Source: CAZDHT01 sp964505325 (GTDB lineage: Bacteria; Planctomycetota; PUPC01). Taken from it: a DNA stretch of 17,356 nt. Every line of letters starts with the position of its first letter. Position 1 is the stretch's first letter. Below are positions 6,807 to 13,864 of the stretch, in pieces. The notes beneath the pieces are model-generated. The model worked only from the letters and a program-made list of their open reading frames with translations, searched no databases and was not told the origin of the DNA. The position numbers and the translations under genes were made by a program. The stretch is taken from the NCBI GenBank assembly GCA_964505325.1, contig CAZDHT010000089.1, forward strand, positions 1 through 17,356, given 5' to 3'.

Positions 6807-7925
6807 ATGCTGGTCGTGCTGGGCGCCATCCTCCTGGCTTCCGCCTTCATATGCTCCGTACTGCTATGCTGGGCAATCCGCTGTGCGGCGCGCCGCGTCG
6901 GCTTCGTCGACCGGCCCGGCGCCAGGAAGATCCACAGCGAGCCGGTCGCTCTTGGCGGCGGCATCGCCTTGTTTCTCACCACGGCGGGGATAGTGGGTGC
7001 GGGCGTGGTGTTCGCCCTGATCCAGCGCGGAGACGTGATGACCTGGCCGCCCCGGGTCATCCAGGACCACATCCCGCGAATCCTGGCGCGCACGTCGCTG
7101 GTGTTCTACATCTTGGCGGGCGGCGCGGTGATGTTCGTGCTTGGCTTCCTGGACGACGTCCGGCAGCTCTCGCCGTGGACCCGGCTGGCCGTGCAGACGC
7201 TGGTCGCGGCCCTGCTGTGCGTGTCGTCGGATGAGCTTCGCGTCACCGCCTTCGTGGCCCACAAAGGGGTCTCCTTCATCTACACAATCCTGTGGGTCGT
7301 GGGCATTACCAACGCGTTCAATTTGCTGGACAATATGGACGGCCTGAGCGCGGGGGTGGCGGCGATCGCGTCGCTGTTGTTCATCGTCGTGGCGGTCATC
7401 ACCCAGCAGTACTTCCTGGCCGCCATGCTGCTTGTGTTCCTGGGGGGCCTGCTCGGGTTCCTGGTGTTCAACTTCCCGCCGGCCAGTCTGTTCATGGGCG
7501 ACGCCGGCAGCATGTTCATCGGCTACCTCTTGGCGATGCTGACCGTCCTGTTCACGTTCTACGTGCCCAACCGGGGGTATAATCCCTTCTCCGCTTTGCT
7601 GGTGCCGGTGGTGATCCTGGCCGTTCCGATCTACGACACGATCTCGGTGGTAGTCATTCGGCTGGCGCAAGGGAAATCGATCTTCGGCGGCGACAAGAAT
7701 CACTTCTCTCACCGGCTCGTGGCGCTCGGCATGTCGAAGCGGGCGGCGGTGCTGACCATTTACCTGGTGACGCTGTGCACCGGGCTGCTGGCGCCGCTGC
7801 TGTTGCGGCTCGAAACGGCGATGTCCCTCCTCGTGTTTGCGAACGTCGCCGTGATGCTGGCGCTCATCTGGCTGCTGGAGCACGTCGGGCGGCGCGGCCG
7901 CAACAACCAGGGGAACGCGAATTGA
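6807..7925 (+). CDS. WecA/TagO-type polyprenyl-phosphate glycosyl-1-phosphate transferase
   Basis: An integral membrane enzyme of the MraY/WecA superfamily. Members move a sugar-1-phosphate (often GlcNAc-1-P) from a UDP-sugar to undecaprenyl phosphate, starting surface-glycan synthesis on the cytoplasmic face. The product has 372 residues with about ten hydrophobic segments. Motifs in order are GFVDRPGARKIHSEPVALGG (32-51), the metal-binding pair FLDD (114-117), NAFNLLDNMDGLSAG (169-183), FMGDAGSMFIGYLLA (229-243) and GGDKNHFSHRLVALG (294-308). The last loop with HR resembles the WecA/TagO/WbpL branch rather than MraY. The exact sugar cannot be read from the sequence. The ATG has no strong ribosome site and no better in-frame start lies upstream. 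The stop overlaps the next gene by four bases (TTGA), consistent with coupling to the ligase-like protein. Confidence 0.93.
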   Translation: MLVVLGAILLASAFICSVLLCWAIRCAARRVGFVDRPGARKIHSEPVALGGGIALFLTTAGIVGAGVVFALIQRGDVMTWPPRVIQDHIPRILARTSLVFYILAGGAVMFVLGFLDDVRQLSPWTRLAVQTLVAALLCVSSDELRVTAFVAHKGVSFIYTILWVVGITNAFNLLDNMDGLSAGVAAIASLLFIVVAVITQQYFLAAMLLVFLGGLLGFLVFNFPPASLFMGDAGSMFIGYLLAMLTVLFTFYVPNRGYNPFSALLVPVVILAVPIYDTISVVVIRLAQGKSIFGGDKNHFSHRLVALGMSKRAAVLTIYLVTLCTGLLAPLLLRLETAMSLLVFANVAVMLALIWLLEHVGRRGRNNQGNAN

Positions 7926-10210
7926 GCGCCCGAAGGATCGTCGGCCAGCCCGCCCCGGCTTCGCGGGTCGCGTTCGGAATTCGGGCGGCGTCGCTCTTCC
8001 TTTTGATCACGTCCGGGGTGATGCTGCCGCTGGTGACCACGGCGGGGCTGTCCATTCAGCTCCTGGTGCTTTCGCTCGGCATTGCGGGCGCGTTCTTCTG
8101 GGTTCTCAGCACGATATTCGATCGGCATGTCGTGCTGCCCTGGGCGTGGCTGGCGGCGGGCGGCATGCTGGCCCTCGGGGTCGGGCTGATCTCAGGCTTA
8201 TTCTCCGGCTGCCCGCAGGCGTCGATCACCACGCTCCTGAGGTGGCTGGCCTACGCGGCCGTGTTCCTGTTGGCGGTATGGGTTGGATCGAGCGCGTCCG
8301 CGAGGCGCCTGGCGGTGCGGGCGCTCTGCGCCGGCGCGCTCCCCATCGCGCTGTACGGGGTCCTGCAATACGCGGCCGTACTCGACCTGCTGAGATTGCA
8401 GATTGAGTCCGACAAAGACAAGGCCCTCGCCCAGGTCGGCGCGACGGAGCAAGACTACTACGCTCTGCTCCAGCGCACCAGGAGCAAGCGGGTGTTCGCG
8501 ACATTCGCTCTGCCGAACAGCCTGGCCGGGTTTCTTCTGATCGTCATCCCGCCGTCCGTCGCGCTGCTCGTTCTGGCCAGGCGACTGCCGGCGCGCATCG
8601 TTCTGGGCGCTTCCGTGCTGGCGATGTTGCTCGGCTTTTTCCTCACGTTTTCCAAAGGAGGCTGGCTGGCCGGGGCGCTGGTGCTGCTGTTGTTCTTCTT
8701 GACGCAGGGGTGGGGCTGGCTGAAGCGCCACTGGGTAGCGGCCGGCGCAGTCGTGTTGGCGGCCGTCCTGGCCTTCTCGGCCGGGGTGCTCTCATCGCCG
8801 ACGCTCCGCGGGCGGATTGTGTCGATGCGGCGCGAGCTGGCGGGGTCGGCGCGGGTCCGCACGCAATACTGGACCGCGGGGCTGCCCATGTGGGGCACGC
8901 GCCCGGTGCTCGGTGTCGGCCCAGGGAACTATGCGAACCATTACATGATCCACAAGTCCGTCGCTGCGGAAGAGGTGAAGAGCGCCCACAACGACTACCT
9001 GCAAATCCTGGCCGAGTGCGGTCCCTTCGCGCTGATCGGCTACGCCGGGTTCTGGCTGTTGGTGCTTTGGGGTTCACTGCGGCACCGGGCGGATCAGGCG
9101 CCGCAGCCCCCGCGGCGCGCGGCGTTCGTGCCTTCGTCGGCGCTGGTCATCGTGGCCGCGCTGGTTGGGATTGCAGGCGCCGACTTCTTCGCCAACCCGT
9201 GGTCAATCACGCCGGAGACCTACGTCCGCTTGGCCACCACGGGGTTGTTCGGGGCGCTGTGGTGGCTGGCATATCGCGCATCGGCGGGCGCCTCAATGGA
9301 GTCGGGGCGCGTCATTGGCACCGGTCTGACGTTCGGCATCCTGGGCTTTGTGCTGCACTCGTTCATTGACCTGGACCTGTACGTGGATGGGGTGGGCTAC
9401 TTGGCATTCATCGCCGCCGGTCTCGCTGCGGCCCCGTGGATTCGGCGGAAGACGGTGCGGCTGGACGGGCGGCTCCAGTTGACCGTCCTGTTGGCGGTGA
9501 CCGTCGCCGGCCTGGCGGTGTTCTGGGTGGTTTCGCGCGTGTCCGAGGCGGATTCTTACCGCGTCCGTGGCCGCGGCCTGGTCCGGCGTTCGCTGGCGGA
9601 ACCATCGGGCATCGCGCAACTCCGGCAATCCTTACGGGAAGCCCGCGGCGCGTTGGAGCGATCCTGTCGAGTGAACCCCTATGATCACGTGGCGTGGGCG
9701 GATCTTGCGGATTGCTGCCAGCGCGAGTTCGCGCTCAGCGGCGACAGCTCGGACCTCGAAAGGGCGATCGAGGCGTGGAAGAACGCCATCCGGCGCAATC
9801 CGGCGTTTCCCGAGTACCACGCGCACCTGGCCCGGCTGTTTCGCCGCGTTGCGGCCGGACGAAGCGAACTCCTCAGCGACCACGTCGACGAGTACCGGCG
9901 GAGGGCGGAAAAGCTGCCACTCCCCTCCCCTGACCCGGAGGTCCTCACCCCGGCGCTGGTGGAGTCCTACCTGGCAACGGTGTGCGCCCCGACCAAGCCA
10001 CAGTACAGGATTCTATACGGCGAGATGCTGCGGCTCGCGGGGCGCGGAGTCGAGGCCCGGGGGCAATTCCAGACGGCATTGGACCTGAACGGCGCGATGA
10101 TCAAGGGCCGGGCGCCTCACCGGCAGCGCCTTACCGAGGAACAGGTCAACGCCCTCAAGACCAAGCTCGGCTTGACCAGCCCTCCCAGGGGTGCTATAAT
10201 CCAGAAATAA
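7922..10210 (+). CDS. O-antigen ligase-like membrane protein with C-terminal TPR-like region
   Basis: The product is 762 aa from the TTG start at 7922, which shares TTGA with the preceding stop and follows GGGGAA. An in-frame extension back to 7775 lies inside the preceding gene and is not credible. About twelve or more hydrophobic segments fill residues 20-540. The Wzy_C/WaaL-type signature includes FALPNSLAGF (195-204), LTFSKGGWLAG (241-251), and the large periplasmic loop WGTRPVLGVGPGNYANH (324-340) ending in KSAHNDYLQILAECG (353-367), with the His commonly essential in ligases. Residues about 565-735 are soluble, with helical TPR-like repeats (for instance ALERSCRVNPYDHVAWADLA and AIEAWKNAIRRNPAFPEYHA). 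The family joins lipid-linked glycan to lipid A or protein at the periplasmic face. Polymerase (Wzy) or protein O-glycosylase activity is equally possible. Confidence 0.87.
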   Translation: MSARRIVGQPAPASRVAFGIRAASLFLLITSGVMLPLVTTAGLSIQLLVLSLGIAGAFFWVLSTIFDRHVVLPWAWLAAGGMLALGVGLISGLFSGCPQASITTLLRWLAYAAVFLLAVWVGSSASARRLAVRALCAGALPIALYGVLQYAAVLDLLRLQIESDKDKALAQVGATEQDYYALLQRTRSKRVFATFALPNSLAGFLLIVIPPSVALLVLARRLPARIVLGASVLAMLLGFFLTFSKGGWLAGALVLLLFFLTQGWGWLKRHWVAAGAVVLAAVLAFSAGVLSSPTLRGRIVSMRRELAGSARVRTQYWTAGLPMWGTRPVLGVGPGNYANHYMIHKSVAAEEVKSAHNDYLQILAECGPFALIGYAGFWLLVLWGSLRHRADQAPQPPRRAAFVPSSALVIVAALVGIAGADFFANPWSITPETYVRLATTGLFGALWWLAYRASAGASMESGRVIGTGLTFGILGFVLHSFIDLDLYVDGVGYLAFIAAGLAAAPWIRRKTVRLDGRLQLTVLLAVTVAGLAVFWVVSRVSEADSYRVRGRGLVRRSLAEPSGIAQLRQSLREARGALERSCRVNPYDHVAWADLADCCQREFALSGDSSDLERAIEAWKNAIRRNPAFPEYHAHLARLFRRVAAGRSELLSDHVDEYRRRAEKLPLPSPDPEVLTPALVESYLATVCAPTKPQYRILYGEMLRLAGRGVEARGQFQTALDLNGAMIKGRAPHRQRLTEEQVNALKTKLGLTSPPRGAIIQK
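10172..10200 (+). promoter_or_regulatory. Internal promoter for bamD-like/lptE/ftsH
   Basis: TTGACC (10172-10177), a 17-base spacer and a perfect TATAAT (10195-10200) lie inside the last codons of the ligase-like gene. They sit 27 bases before the BamD-like ATG. Spacing and both boxes fit sigma70 consensus well. Confidence 0.62.
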
Positions 10211-10226
10211 GGCGGTCTTGGGGCTC

Positions 10227-11108
10227 ATGGTGGTGGCGAAATCAAACGTTGTGACGTGCGTTTTGGCCGCGCTGTGCTGCGGCTGCGCGACGCCAGGCGG
10301 GCGTGCCTACGTCGACGCGGACGCGGAGTTCCGGCGAGCCGAGGATCTCCGCCTCGCCGGCAAGCACGTCGCCGCCGCGAAGGCATTCGCGCAGTTCGCC
10401 AAGCGGCTTGACTACGACAACCGCGCCAACTACGCCCAGTACCTGAGCGGCGAGGCCCACTTCGCCGCAGGGAACCACGCCTCGGCGCTGGCCGCGTTCA
10501 ACCGGCTGTACCAGCGGTTCCCGTATTCGCCGTATCTCGCCCGGGCCAATGATCGGTGCCTTGCGATCGGCAAGGTGATGTTGAAGGCGGGAAACTCGCG
10601 CGCGGTCGAGGTGCTGGACAATGTGGCCGCCCGCGCTCCGTACACCAGGACGGCGGCCGAGGCCCACATGCTGCTGGGCACGTATCATTACCAACGGGGC
10701 CGGTTCGACCAGGCGAAGTTCGAGTTCGATTCGATCATCGCGCAGAACCGGAGAGGCGCCTACCCGAGGGCGGAGCTGAGCGCGGCACTCAGCGAGTACC
10801 GGCAGATCGACCGGCCGGCCAGGAACCTGGAGCGCCTCGAGGCGGCCCGCCAGCGCATCGTCAGGCTTCGGAAGCAGGCGCTGAGCGAGAACGACGAGCG
10901 CTTGGCCAAGAAATACCTCCAGGAGATCGTCGATCTTGGCGCCGAACGACACCTGCTGATGGCGGTCTTTTATCTGAAACAGGGCACCATCGATCCGGCG
11001 CTGGCGCACCTGAACGAGATCGTCGCGAAGTTCCCCACTTCGCGCCACCGGACCCGAGCGGAAAACGAGGTCCGGTTCATCCAGGAGGTCCGCAAGGCAG
11101 CGAAATGA
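10227..11108 (+). CDS. BamD-like TPR outer-membrane lipoprotein
   Basis: The product is 293 aa from ATG 10227. A TTG at 10218 is an alternative with AAGGCGG just upstream. A short lipoprotein signal peptide ends in ALCCGC, so the lipidated Cys is probably C20, although Cys at -3 and -2 is unusual. The mature part is helical with TPR-type repeats, for example AQYLSGEAHFAAGNHASALA, then AHMLLGTYHYQRGRFDQAKF, then LLMAVFYLKQGTIDPALAHL followed by FPTS. BamD is the essential TPR lipoprotein of the beta-barrel assembly complex. The 'F/K-FP-S' endings of repeats resemble BamD/YfiO and CpoB alike, so the exact orthology is not certain. It overlaps the LptE-like gene by ATGA, which supports an outer-membrane assembly role. 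Confidence 0.8.
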   Translation: MVVAKSNVVTCVLAALCCGCATPGGRAYVDADAEFRRAEDLRLAGKHVAAAKAFAQFAKRLDYDNRANYAQYLSGEAHFAAGNHASALAAFNRLYQRFPYSPYLARANDRCLAIGKVMLKAGNSRAVEVLDNVAARAPYTRTAAEAHMLLGTYHYQRGRFDQAKFEFDSIIAQNRRGAYPRAELSAALSEYRQIDRPARNLERLEAARQRIVRLRKQALSENDERLAKKYLQEIVDLGAERHLLMAVFYLKQGTIDPALAHLNEIVAKFPTSRHRTRAENEVRFIQEVRKAAK

Positions 11109-11629
11109 GAACGCGGCCACATTCAGGCACCGCCCTCGTCATCGCCGTTGTGATCGCCTTGCCCGGCTGCAAGGGGTACTCGCACGGATTCGCCATGCCG
11201 CGCGGCGCGGAGGACGTGAGAACGGTCGCGGTCGAGATGTTCAAGAATAAGACGCTCTACACCGACGTAGAGTTCGAGTTCACGGACGCGCTGCGGAAGG
11301 AGATTTCCGCCAAGACGCGCCTGAAGATCGCGCCGCGAGACAAGGCCGACGCGCTAGTGACCGGCTCGATCGAATCCTACCGCCAGGTGGTGCTGCGAGA
11401 GCTCGAGACCGATGCAGTCGCCCGATACTCGGTCGTGGTGACCGTGAGCTACAAGTTCATCCGGCTGCCGTCACGGGGCGAGCGGCCTCGGGTCATCCGG
11501 TCGAGCCGGAAGCTGTCGCGATCGGCGGACTACGAGGTGCGGTCACGATTCCGCGAGCCGGAGGCGCGCGCCGAAGTGATCCGAAGGGCCGCCCGTAAGG
11601 TCGTCAGCCATATCTTTGAGACCTGGTAA
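11105..11629 (+). CDS. lptE: LptE-like LPS-assembly lipoprotein
   Basis: The product has 174 residues. The signal peptide LVIAVVIALPGC gives a lipobox LPGC with Cys at 22. The mature domain has the LptE pattern: RTVAVEMFKNKTLYTDVEFEFTD (39-61) split over a strand and the start of a helix, ALRKEISAKTRLKI, then DADALVTGSIE-type strands (here KADALVTGSIESY) and VVVTVSYKFI. In the cell LptE plugs the LptD barrel and helps deliver LPS to the outer leaflet. The ATG at 11105 overlaps the previous stop (ATGA). Sequence similarity within this family is low, so the call combines length, lipobox, motif pattern and its place between a BamD-like gene and ftsH. A generic secreted lipoprotein is the alternative. 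Confidence 0.8.
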   Translation: MRTRPHSGTALVIAVVIALPGCKGYSHGFAMPRGAEDVRTVAVEMFKNKTLYTDVEFEFTDALRKEISAKTRLKIAPRDKADALVTGSIESYRQVVLRELETDAVARYSVVVTVSYKFIRLPSRGERPRVIRSSRKLSRSADYEVRSRFREPEARAEVIRRAARKVVSHIFETW

Positions 11630-11641
11630 GGAGCAGAGAGC

Positions 11642-13699
11642 TTGCCCGATCCGACGAACGATCCCCGTCAGCGCCCGCAGGGCGACAAGCCAAGGGGGCG
11701 GTTCTTCAAGGGCTGGGTCTTTTGGGTTCTGATCCTCCTCATGGTGTTCGTGTTCTACAACCTCAGCGCAGACTCGTTCGTCAAGTACAAGGAGCTCGAT
11801 CAGTACGAATTCATCCGCGACATCGAGACAGGCCGCGTCGCGAAGTTGACGGTCAAGGCCGACTACTGGGAAGCGGAGCTGCGCGCGGGAGAGGGCGACT
11901 TCTGGCCCTACGGAGAGGAGTTCAAGGCCACCCGCTTCAAGACGCCGTACAGCCCCGACTCGACGGAGGCGGCGGAGATCTACGCCGCCCGGAACCGATA
12001 CAACGCCCAACCCGAGGTCCAGGCGGGCAAGAAGCCGGCCATCAAGCTTCTGAATGAGACGTCGTCGGGCCGGATGTGGAGTTTCCTGCTGAGAATGCTG
12101 CCGTGGGTGCTCGTCCTCGGCGCGCTGTACTTCTTCTTCTTCCGCCACATGCGCGCGCCGGGCGGGCAGAGCATCCTTTCCTTCGGCAAGAGCCGCGCCA
12201 AGCTCGCCCGCCGAGAGCACGTCAAGGTGACGTTTGACGACGTGGCCGGGATTGACGAGGCGAAGGAAGAAGTACAGGAGATCGTGGACTTCCTGAAGAG
12301 CCCGGACAAGTTTCGCCGGCTGGGCGGGCGGCTGCCGCGCGGCGTCCTGCTGGTCGGCGCGCCGGGCACCGGGAAGACCCTGCTCGCCAAGGCCATCTCG
12401 GGCGAGTCCGACACGCCGTTCTTCTCCATCAGCGGGTCCGATTTTGTGGAGATGTTTGTCGGCGTCGGCGCGTCGCGCGTGCGGGACCTGTTCCAGCAGG
12501 CCAAGACCAGCTCGCCCTGCATCATCTTTCTCGATGAGATCGACGCCGTCGGCCGGTTGCGTGGAACCGGCCTGGGCGGCGGACACGACGAGCGCGAACA
12601 GACTCTCAACGCCATCCTCGTCGAGATGGACGGGTTCGAGAGCGACGACGCGGTAATTATGGTCGCCGCGACGAACCGGCCCGACGTCCTCGACCCGGCG
12701 CTGCTTCGTCCGGGCCGTTTTGACCGCCAGATCGTGGTGGACCTGCCCGACATCAAGGGGCGCGAGGCCATCCTGAAGGTCCACGCCAAGAAAATCGTCT
12801 TGAAGTCCGAAGAGGACCTGAAAGACATCGCCCGCAGTACCCCTACCTTCTCCGGCGCCGACCTCGAGAATCTCATCAATGAGGCCGCCATATTGGCGAC
12901 CATGCGGGACCGCGACGCCGTCGAGCTGGCCGACTTCGAAGAGGCCCGCGACCGCGTGATGTGGGGCCGCGAGAAGCGAAGCAAGGTGATCGATCAGCGC
13001 GAGCGGGAGATGATCGCGTACCACGAGGCCGGCCACGCCATTGTCGCCCACCTGCTGCCGGACCACGAGCCGCTTCACAAGGTCGCCATCATTCCGCGCG
13101 GGATGGCGCTCGGCTCGACCATGCACCTGCCGAAGAAGGACTCCTACATGTTCGGGAAGCGCAAGGCGCTGGCCGCGATCTGCACGTTGATGGCCGGACG
13201 CGTGGCGGAGCAGTTGTTCTGCGACGACATCCAGGCCGGCGCGTCGTCCGATCTTAAACAGGCCAGCGAACTCGCCCGGCGCATGGTGACCCAGTGGGGA
13301 ATGAGCGACGAGCTCGGCCCGGTGGTCTACCGCGATGCCGAAGAACACCTGTTTCTGGGTCGGGAGATCGCACGCACCATACAGGTCAGCGCGAAGATCT
13401 CGGAGAAGATCGACGCGGAGATCCGGAAGATCATCGACGAGTGCACCGAGCGGGCCCGCGAGATCCTCAGTAGCCAGCCCGACCGGGTCAAGGCCGTGGT
13501 CGCGGAGTTGCTCGAGCGCGAGGTCCTGACCGCCGACCAGGTCGACCTGATCATGCGCGGCGAGGAGCTTCCGGACGCGGAGGAAGCGCTGCCAGAGGCG
13601 CCGGTCGAAGAACCCGCGGAAGAGGCCCCGGCGCCCGAAGAGCAGCCGGCCGACAACCCGGCTGTCGGCCCGGAGATCGGCCCCGCCCCGGCCAAGTGA
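11642..13699 (+). CDS. ftsH: FtsH, membrane-anchored ATP-dependent zinc metalloprotease
   Basis: FtsH is a hexameric AAA+ protease that removes damaged or regulatory membrane and cytosolic proteins. The product has 685 residues. TM1 lies at about 24-40, a periplasmic domain at about 41-146 and TM2 at about 147-167. In the AAA module, Walker A is GAPGTGKT (239-246), Walker B is IIFLDEIDA (294-302), and the second region of homology is NRPDVLDPALLRPGRFDRQI (345-364). The zinc site is HEAGH (461-465) with the third ligand Asp at about 537 (GASSDLKQA). The tail from about 641 is rich in Pro, Glu and Ala, unlike the short tails of many FtsH. The start is TTG at 11642, preceded by AAGGAG. It lies 12 bases after lptE and is followed by a palindrome that may end the transcript. 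Confidence 0.97.
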   Translation: MPDPTNDPRQRPQGDKPRGRFFKGWVFWVLILLMVFVFYNLSADSFVKYKELDQYEFIRDIETGRVAKLTVKADYWEAELRAGEGDFWPYGEEFKATRFKTPYSPDSTEAAEIYAARNRYNAQPEVQAGKKPAIKLLNETSSGRMWSFLLRMLPWVLVLGALYFFFFRHMRAPGGQSILSFGKSRAKLARREHVKVTFDDVAGIDEAKEEVQEIVDFLKSPDKFRRLGGRLPRGVLLVGAPGTGKTLLAKAISGESDTPFFSISGSDFVEMFVGVGASRVRDLFQQAKTSSPCIIFLDEIDAVGRLRGTGLGGGHDEREQTLNAILVEMDGFESDDAVIMVAATNRPDVLDPALLRPGRFDRQIVVDLPDIKGREAILKVHAKKIVLKSEEDLKDIARSTPTFSGADLENLINEAAILATMRDRDAVELADFEEARDRVMWGREKRSKVIDQREREMIAYHEAGHAIVAHLLPDHEPLHKVAIIPRGMALGSTMHLPKKDSYMFGKRKALAAICTLMAGRVAEQLFCDDIQAGASSDLKQASELARRMVTQWGMSDELGPVVYRDAEEHLFLGREIARTIQVSAKISEKIDAEIRKIIDECTERAREILSSQPDRVKAVVAELLEREVLTADQVDLIMRGEELPDAEEALPEAPVEEPAEEAPAPEEQPADNPAVGPEIGPAPAK

Positions 13700-13729
13700 C
13701 CGCACGCAATTTCGTCACTATTGAGGCAA

Positions 13730-13808
13730 AAGGCGTCAGGACCCTTTTTCGGAGCACAACTCGGGATTCAATCGCACAGTGTCGCCCGAAAAAGGGTCCT
13801 GACACCTT
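13730..13808. repeat. 79-bp palindromic repeat (MITE/REP-like) after ftsH
   Basis: Two 23-base arms (13730-13752 and 13786-13808) are inverted copies with one mismatch. They share GTCAGGACCCTTTTTCGG and its exact complement, and surround a 33-base centre. Similarity continues a few bases further out (GGCAA on both sides with a 1-base indel). From memory, 'GTGTCAGGACCCTTTTT'-type ends recur in dispersed repeats linked to REP-associated (RAYT) transposases. No transposase is present here. The long stem could also stop transcription from ftsH. Confidence 0.8.
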
Positions 13809-13836
13809 GTTGCCCAAGTGGCTGAAGTGTTACACT
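13807..13836 (+). promoter_or_regulatory. Possible promoter for folP
   Basis: TACACT (13831-13836) with the extended -10 element TGT just before it and TTGTTG (13807-13812) 18 bases upstream. The site lies 28 bases before the folP start. The -35 overlaps the outer end of the palindromic repeat. The match is moderate. Confidence 0.35.
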
Positions 13837-13864
13837 CCGTGAACATCAATAGGGAGCGCGTCCG

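Noticed and set aside
7578..7583. TATAAT inside the WecA-like gene
   Set aside because: No acceptable -35 box at 16-18 bases, and it encodes conserved-looking GYNP residues in mid-gene.
6864..7883. 339-codon minus-strand frame opposite the WecA-like gene
   Set aside because: The composition is dominated by His, Arg, Gln and Glu, as expected for the reverse of a hydrophobic membrane protein.
7775..7921. Upstream extension of the ligase-like gene
   Set aside because: It lies entirely within the 3' end of the WecA-like gene in another frame. TTG at 7922 with a ribosome site and a 4-base overlap is a better start.
10556..11104. In-frame 5' extension of the LptE-like gene through the BamD-like gene
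   Set aside because: It is a shadow frame. The lipoprotein signal peptide starts at 11105.
11543..13705. 720-codon open frame on the minus strand opposite ftsH
   Set aside because: It is the codon-position mirror of ftsH, whose AAA and HEAGH motifs on the + strand are unambiguous.
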